Below are positions 59,001-64,000 of a stretch of DNA of 64,000 nt, piece by piece. The stretch is taken from positions 11,413,501 to 11,477,500 of the forward strand of contig BSBM01000606.1 in the NCBI GenBank assembly GCA_027924585.1, in the 5' to 3' direction. Below the pieces are notes generated by a model. The model was not told where the DNA came from. It saw nothing but the letters and a program-made list of their open reading frames with translations, and ran no database searches. The stretch is from Larix kaempferi (Eukaryota > Streptophyta > Pinopsida > Pinales > Pinaceae). Made by a program: the position numbers and the translations under genes. The number at the start of each line of letters is the position of its first letter. Positions within the stretch are counted from its first letter, which is position 1.

Positions 59001-59391
59001 TGGCGAAACAGGGCAACCACGGACTCTTCAGAAAAAACTTCCGACTCAAGGTTTTGTGACTCGGAGATGAAAAAGAATTCTTAACAACCAATGCATCTAT
59101 AACACAGATGACTCTAGACTAATGGGCATTCATAATTACCCTCTAGGGTTCTGAGTTATTCGAGGAACACCATCATACGAATTTAGGGAAAGATGGTACC
59201 TGGTCAAGGAAAAAAGAAACAAAAGACGACCTAAAAACCCCATGTATATCCAGACCTCGTTCATGTAAGGCCTCCAATCTCATCTTGATCTCTGGGACAG
59301 GGAGCTGAATGTATGTGTCAAACACATTAGCATCTCTATCTTCCAGGGTTACCTTAACCCTAGAACTGGTAGAAGCTTGCTCGTCCCCCAT
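56081..59391 (-). pseudogene. Extra coiled-coil ORF of Tat-2, function unknown (broken)
   Basis: From ATG 59391 (MGDEQASTSSRVKVTLEDRD) about 70 codons are open, then the frame shifts once. From 59020 to 56081 one frame can be followed for about 980 codons, interrupted by stops that are mostly TAG. Content in order: a mixed helical domain (LFRQISPESRQAFLATCL, LVLSLVAQFLGLDMDLWV), an acidic/basic linker with KRDLEEVQD and RDKRPKLE (nuclear-signal-like), and a region with AQRLFDLTSRARNLSSTKASL. A strong coiled coil follows (EINELKEKAQRLEEENEKKEEEAKTLRDKYNEL, about 56910-56800), then a C-terminal helical domain (56491-56081). No membrane segment, zinc motif or enzyme motif is visible. It sits in the place of env-like ORFs of Athila-group elements but does not resemble an envelope. 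I do not recognise the family. Confidence 0.6.
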
Positions 59392-61043
59392 CTTATGACT
59401 ATAAAAGATTTAAATTTTCAGAGAATGGCGGTTACATGGTCCTCCCTGTCACTTTGGAAGCCCTGCACGCACCCTTTCGAAGGTTCTGTTGCCTTCGTCA
59501 TCTGCCACACGCCGAGAGACTTTTTGACTTTGACACGCTTCGAAACAAATGTCAACTTTTACAGGCGTTCTTATATATGTAATCGTGTTTCCATAACCTC
59601 CGACTTCTTTGGCCAACTGTCCTTTAATCTCAACCATTGAACTCCCATGTGCTCACTTTCCACCGTCGGATCTGGCTTTCCTTTACCTACTGATTTGACA
59701 ACTCTTTTATTTCCACCATCGGATCATCTTGCTAGTTCTCATCTGGGTTGTTCATCTCATCCGCATGCATCTACGAGGTAGTGTCACATCCGTCCAAAAT
59801 GGTTTCTTATATCGCCCTTCCTCCATGCGACAGGCTCTGGAGTTGACACCTATCTCACGGGAAAAGTCCATCACATCTGCCTTACCGCTATCCAGCATGC
59901 TATTTCTTGATGCAACTATCTATGAGAACCCTCCATCTCTTCTCAAGCGTGTATCCATGGTGAGGCCTCATGCTCCCTTTAACTCTTAGATCATCCGTCT
60001 GCTGGTGGGGTCCTTCCTACTATCTTCTGTGTGCTTCTAAGCTCCACTAGCCGTTGATGTAGTTTTCCTTGTTATCCGAACCGTCGATATGGAGGGAAAA
60101 CAGATAATGGCGAACCACATATGTTGTGTATCGTCCGATTTGAGGTGAGGGATTCTCTGCTGTAGATCTTCAATGTCCTGTCCCACCATCGCGGCATCGC
60201 ATGGGCTTGAAATGGCCCTTTTTACCACTTTGCCTCCTTGCGATGCCTTCCAACGTTGACATCTGTCCTGCGGAAAAATCCCATCGCATCGGCTTAAGCC
60301 TTTTCTTCCTTGCAACTTGGCCATGCGACTATCAATAGGAGCAGTTGATCTTGTGCCTGTGCCCAATTGATGGTGCCTGCTTGCATGGCACTTAACCTCT
60401 CCATTATTAACATGTGGACTATAGGACTTAGGGTATTTTTAATCCCATTACTCGATTTTACTTGCATATTAATACCCATACTTCGAAATTATCCAATTCT
60501 TATTGCATTGCGTCCTCCTAGACCCCTTTCTTTCATATCTTAGCACCTAGCCATCGAGGATGGAGAGTACTTGAAGCTTCCATCAGGTAGTTTTCTAACC
60601 CTCTGGGTTTCACATTCAGTTTTTATGAAACAAAAAGTAAATAGGTGCTTACAACTGGCTCCAACCAGGGATTCTACCCTCCCAGTGAGGTAGAAAAGAA
60701 CTCCGTAGACTAGGTGCCTGATCCATTGGGTAGATTTTCCAAACCCTAGACTGAAAAATTTCTCTAGAAACTGAAATTGAAACTGCGCCTGCTTTCATAT
60801 CTAGGCTGAATATTCAAAAAATAAAAACATGACTCCCTTAGGGCCTTCGCTTCGGGCTTTCAAATCTTTCTGGTTCACCATTAAAACCTCAAAATAACTA
60901 TGAAAACTGAAAATATATACAGGCTATGGTACATGAGTTACTTGCTTCCTTTAGGACAGATAATGCTTCAAAAATATTCCATTGACTGGAACTCCTGACC
61001 AGGAAAATCCATCTTGGTGTTCCAGGATGAAGAAATTTATCCC
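59392..61043 (-). other. Spacer between integrase and the extra ORF of Tat-2
   Basis: No supported ORF is present. Around 59815-59880 and 60237-60300 two related stretches with GTTGACA.CT.TC..GCGGAAAAATCCATC.CATC indicate an old duplication of about 420 bp. Several GCGA-rich words recur nearby (CATGCGACAGG, CATCGCATGGG). The region could hold promoter or splice signals for the downstream ORF, but none is clear. Confidence 0.45.
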
Positions 61044-62093
61044 TCAGCTTGCTGCAATAATATATGGCCCCATCCACATATGGTCAAATTTTCCATGTTT
61101 ATCCTCCTTAGGAGCGTCCCACTTCAGGACTAAAACATTCACCTGAAATTCACCTTCTTTGGATTTCCTATCGAAAGCTTCTTTTATCTTCTCTTGATGC
61201 CCCTGTAGTTTGTTGTACGCTTTAGATCTTAGCTCATTCAGCTCCATTATCTCACTTACCCTTCTCTGCATGTGGTTCGGTTCTTCTTCTATCCCCTGCA
61301 ACAACCTCATGACCAGCAACCCTAGAGATGCCAGAAAAACCACCTCAACTCCGTATACCAGTTCGAAAGGAGACATCCCAATGGCCCTTTTTGTACTTAT
61401 TCTATCAACCCATAGAGCATATTTTAGTTTTTTGTGTGAAGCTCTGTTGTTGTCCTCTAACAACTTCTTTATAATTCTTACTATGCTTTTGTTGGATGAC
61501 TCTGCTAGTCCATTTCCCTGAGGGTAGTATGTTGTTGAATGGTTTAGACTGATATGGTACTTGTGACAAAAATTGATCATTTTCTTAGAACAAAATGCAG
61601 GTGCGTTGTTTGTCACTATTCTTTTAGGGCACCCAAATCTTGACAGGATATTATCTTCCAGAAAATCCATGATAACACCTTCTATTGCTTTCCTAGTTGG
61701 TATGGCTTCTATCCACTTATTGATGTAGTCAAGGTTTGTCAATATCCATCTATGCTCCGCTGAGGAGTTAGGATTTATCTCTCTGATGAAGTCTAAACCC
61801 CAATGCTAGAAAGGTGCCTCTACTATGACAGGGTTAAGGGGTAATGAAACAACTTTTATTTTTCCTTCAAAGATCTGGCACTGGTGACAAGAAAAAGTTT
61901 CTTTATACACATATGAAAACATGGTAGGACAGTAGAAACCAGCCCTCAGGATTTTGTTGACTGTTAGCTTCCAAGAATGATGCCCACCATAGTCTCCCTT
62001 GTGGAAATCCTCCTTTGTGTGTTTAGCCTCTTCGTCAAGCAAGCAATTCAGCAGCACACCTCCAGGGTCCTTCCAGTATAAAAATTGATTCAT
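61044..62093 (-). pseudogene. Tat-2 integrase
   Basis: One frame covers 62093-61044 with a single TAG at about 61807, where the family has Gln. The zinc domain comes first: EEFHKGDYGGHHSWKLT-like His pair (H..D.GGH), AGFYCPTMF, then FSCHQCQ. The core has LDFI...NPNS (first Asp, after the stop), VTNNAPAFCSKKM where the family has D[NG], so the second catalytic Asp reads Asn, and YYPQGNGLAESSNKS (Glu of LAES). The C-terminal part gives KIKEAFDRKSKEGEFQVNVLVLKWDAPK, HGKFDHMWMGPYII. It joins DNA of its own element to the host. A missing second Asp suggests it is dead. Confidence 0.82.
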
Positions 62094-62143
62094 AATACAA
62101 TATTTCGTAGCCTTTAGTTTCAGAGCTCTAGCCCTACTCTTGC

Positions 62144-62649
62144 TTAACCCTCGAGGAGCTTGTAAGTTTTGTAATGCATATACAATGTCAACATACCAAG
62201 GGGATGCAGAGAATCTAGCCTCACCTGCATTCCTACGTCCAGCTGATTTGAATAATCTTGTAATAAGTTGAGTTGCAAAGAATCACAGTTGGCCTTGGTC
62301 ATTAATTTTGCTAACCCTTGCCCCTTTACCAGTTTTGTAGGTTTTATCTCTAGGTCGTATTCTAGCAATACAACAATCCATTTGGTTTTCCTTCTTTCAG
62401 GGTTTGCATGGGTGAGAATACCCTTCACAGCACTATTTGGGACATGAGCAATGATGCATGAATGTAGGATGTAAACCCTGAAATCTTTCAGTTACTTGAT
62501 TAAGGCATAATCCTTCTTTTCCATGATATCGTATTTCAATTCTGCATCCCTCAGCACCCTGCTGAAAAAAGCAATTGGTTGTTCAGCGTTCTAGGCATTT
62601 TTTTGTAACAACACCCCTGCTACTGTATGCTCTGAAGCATAATAAAAAA
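62144..62649 (-). pseudogene. Tat-2 RNase H
   Basis: The frame from about 62647 reads YYASEHTVAGVLLQKNA, a stop, NAEQPIAFFSRVLRDAELKYDIMEKKDYALIK, another stop, LKDFRVYILHS, then the open part 62428-62144 with KGILTHANPERRKTKWI, LEYDLEIKPTKLVKGQGLAKLM. This is the gypsy RNase H following RT in Tat/Athila elements. The catalytic acidic residue of the first strand falls at the frameshifted RT junction near 62650. Both stops are TAG. Confidence 0.8.
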
Positions 62650-63229
62650 TCAAATTTCTTTAGAAAAATCTGGACTAGCTAATACCGAGGCTTCAGTGAT
62701 AGCATTCTTAATTCCCTTCAATGAATCTCTTGCTTCCTCAGTCCACTTTACTTGATTTTCCTTTCTTAACATATTGGTAATATTCATCATAATTTCTGCA
62801 AAACTGGTAATGAACCTTCTAAGAAAAACCACTTGCTCGATGAAAGACTGCACCTCCTTTTTGCTTCTTGGCTCCCCAACTTTCTGAATGGCACTAACCC
62901 TTTCAGGGTCGATCTTGATACCTTCCTTGGAAATAATATGACCTAATAGCTTAGCTTCTTCTAATGCAAAATGTGATTTCTTAGGGTTAAGGAAAATACC
63001 ATATTTTATACATTTCTTAAAAACTTGTTCCAAATGCTTTAGGTGTTCTTCATCAAATTTTGAATACACTGTTATGTCATCCATGTATATAACCACGAAC
63101 TTATTCTTTTCTTCAGCGAATGCTATATCCATTTCCCGCTGGAAGGTAGCTCCTACATTCATCAGCCCAAAAGGAATCTTCACATACATGAAAGTAACCC
63201 AAGGAGTGGTAAAAGTGGCCTTCTCTTGG
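62650..63229 (-). pseudogene. Tat-2 reverse transcriptase, palm-thumb part
   Basis: The open frame 63189-62650 contains MYVKIPFGLMNVGATFQREMD and FVVIYMDDITVYSK (YMDD active site). It continues with HLEQVFKKCIKYGIFLNPKKSHFALEEAKLLGHIISKEGIKIDPE and SFIEQVVFLRRFI. Forty bases upstream it continues as EKATFTTPWVTF. It is then interrupted by the foldback element at 63229/63230. A frameshift at about 62648 separates it from RNase H. The palm catalytic pair is intact. Confidence 0.87.
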
Positions 63230-63794
63230 CATTACAGAAAATTTGGGTAAAAAATAGGCCTCCTAAGGAAAATAATAAAATAATAGTAGAGATAGAGAAA
63301 AAAACTACTTTTTGGAATCGTATTTTCAACTTATCTCCTTGTAGGTTTACTCAAATTTCAAGCAGGAGGACTCGTTGGATGCATAATTAAATTATGCATC
63401 CAACTAGGACGCATCTTGCATACTTTTAACAACATCCACAGCATGAAAAACTGAAAATACATTAAAAAACGTGTTTCTAGTGAGAGAAAACACGTTTTTA
63501 ATGTATTTTCGATTTTTCATGGTGTGGATGTTGTTAAAAGTATGCAACACGGGTACGCGTTGGATGCATAATTTAATTATGCATCCAATGAGTCCTCCAA
63601 CTTGAAATTTGAGTAAACCTACAAGGAGATAAGTTTAAAATACGATCCAAAAAAGTAGTTTTTATTTTTTCCCTCCAATTTTTTTAGGTGCTCCATTTTT
63701 TTAATTTTAAATCATTTTGATTGGATAATACATGATGACATGGAATTTGTATTATTTTTGGAAGGCCCATTTTAAATTGAAATTTCCTCTAATG
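63230..63794. mobile_element. Foldback/MITE-like element inserted in Tat-2 RT
   Basis: The ends CATTACAGAAAATTT (63230) and, reversed, CATTAGAGGAAATTT (63794) form terminal inverted repeats that extend through TAAAA..GGCCT. Inside, two arms of about 185 bp (roughly 63290-63475 and 63485-63670) are nearly perfect inverted copies around a centre near 63480. RT coding resumes on both sides without loss, so it is an insertion. No ORF is present and no clear target duplication is seen. The class (Mutator-like, CACTA-like or other MITE) cannot be set by eye. Confidence 0.75.
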
Positions 63795-64000
63795 TCTTCA
63801 GGGAAGACCTTGATTTGATTGTATCCGGAGAAACCATCCATAGTAGAGATCCTTTCTTCCCCTACTACCTTTTGTAAGATATGCTCCATTTTAGGAAGGG
63901 GGTAGTTATCCTTTAGTGAAGCCCTTTTCAGGTTCTTGAAATCTATACAGATTCTAATCTCACCATTCTTCTTCTTTACAGGAACTAGATTTTCTATCCA
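63795..64000 (-). pseudogene. Tat-2 reverse transcriptase, N-terminal part
   Basis: On the minus strand the sequence reads ENLVPVKKKNGEIRICIDFKNLKRASLKDNYP, a frameshift, then a segment containing KVVGEERISTMDGFSGYNQIKVFPED. These are the fingers and first palm motifs; D of MDGFSGYNQI is the first catalytic Asp. The thread resumes past the foldback element at 63229. It runs off the window at the right. Confidence 0.83.

Larger units (their letters stand above)
55013..64000 (-). mobile_element. Tat-2: Tat-like Ty3/gypsy element with an extra downstream ORF
   Basis: On the minus strand, entering from the right edge, RT (64000-62650, split by a foldback element), RNase H, integrase (to 61044), a 1.65-kb spacer, a long broken ORF (59391-56081) and a probable LTR follow in order. 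The integrase wording (YYPQGNGLAESSNKS, KKLLEDN, IGMSPFELVYG) and RNase H wording (AFFSRVLRDAELKYDIMEK) are of the Tat/Athila branch and lack a chromodomain. Gag and protease would be to the right of the window. All coding parts are broken. Confidence 0.75.

Overview
This is repeat-dense nuclear DNA from a land plant, most likely a seed plant with a large genome. I see no ordinary cellular gene. Nearly everything recognisable is LTR retrotransposon sequence at various stages of decay: Ty3/gypsy chromoviruses with chromodomain remnants, Tat/Ogre-like Ty3/gypsy, and one Ty1/copia derivative. There are also LINE-like scraps and one long foldback element. Species cannot be read from the sequence; a gymnosperm would fit but this is a guess.

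Layout. (1) 1-7959, minus strand: the 5' part of a Tat/Ogre-like element (Tat-1). It has one LTR (6945-7959), a PBS, a long leader, a broken gag with two zinc knuckles and a protease domain, then a block of 80/160-bp tandem repeats where reverse transcriptase would be expected. Its left end is outside the window. (2) 7960-36850, minus strand: a nest of retrotransposons. The oldest layer (Host gypsy) is a broken gag split over 7960-8591 and 35301-35723, with its PBS and 5' LTR remnant from 35739. A solo LTR of about 4.25 kb (8592-11899 plus 34359-35300) sits inside that gag. Gypsy A (11900-34353) sits inside the solo LTR; it has very long LTRs of 5350 and 4476 bp and a perfect 5-bp target duplication ATAGC. 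A copia derivative (18393-26173), again flanked by ATAGC, sits inside the integrase of gypsy A. Tat-1 also landed in the Host gypsy gag, at 7959/7960. (3) 36851-40849: AT-rich DNA with two related LINE-like C-terminal fragments and small tandem and palindromic repeats. (4) 40850-54190, plus strand: gypsy B, a chromovirus with 4255- and 4197-bp LTRs and a full but broken gag-PR-RT-RH-INT-chromodomain order. Its LTR family is that of the solo LTR. (5) 54191-55012: unassigned. (6) 55013-64000, minus strand: a second Tat-like element (Tat-2) running off the right edge. It has RT, RNase H and integrase, followed downstream of pol by a roughly 1,000-codon broken coiled-coil frame of unknown function and a probable 3' LTR. 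A 565-bp foldback element splits its RT.

None of the elements looks able to move by itself: every pol has stops, frameshifts or altered catalytic residues. Many stops are TAG at positions where the family has Gln or Trp, as expected of old methylated DNA. All similarities were judged by eye; no percentages, dates or database matches were computed.
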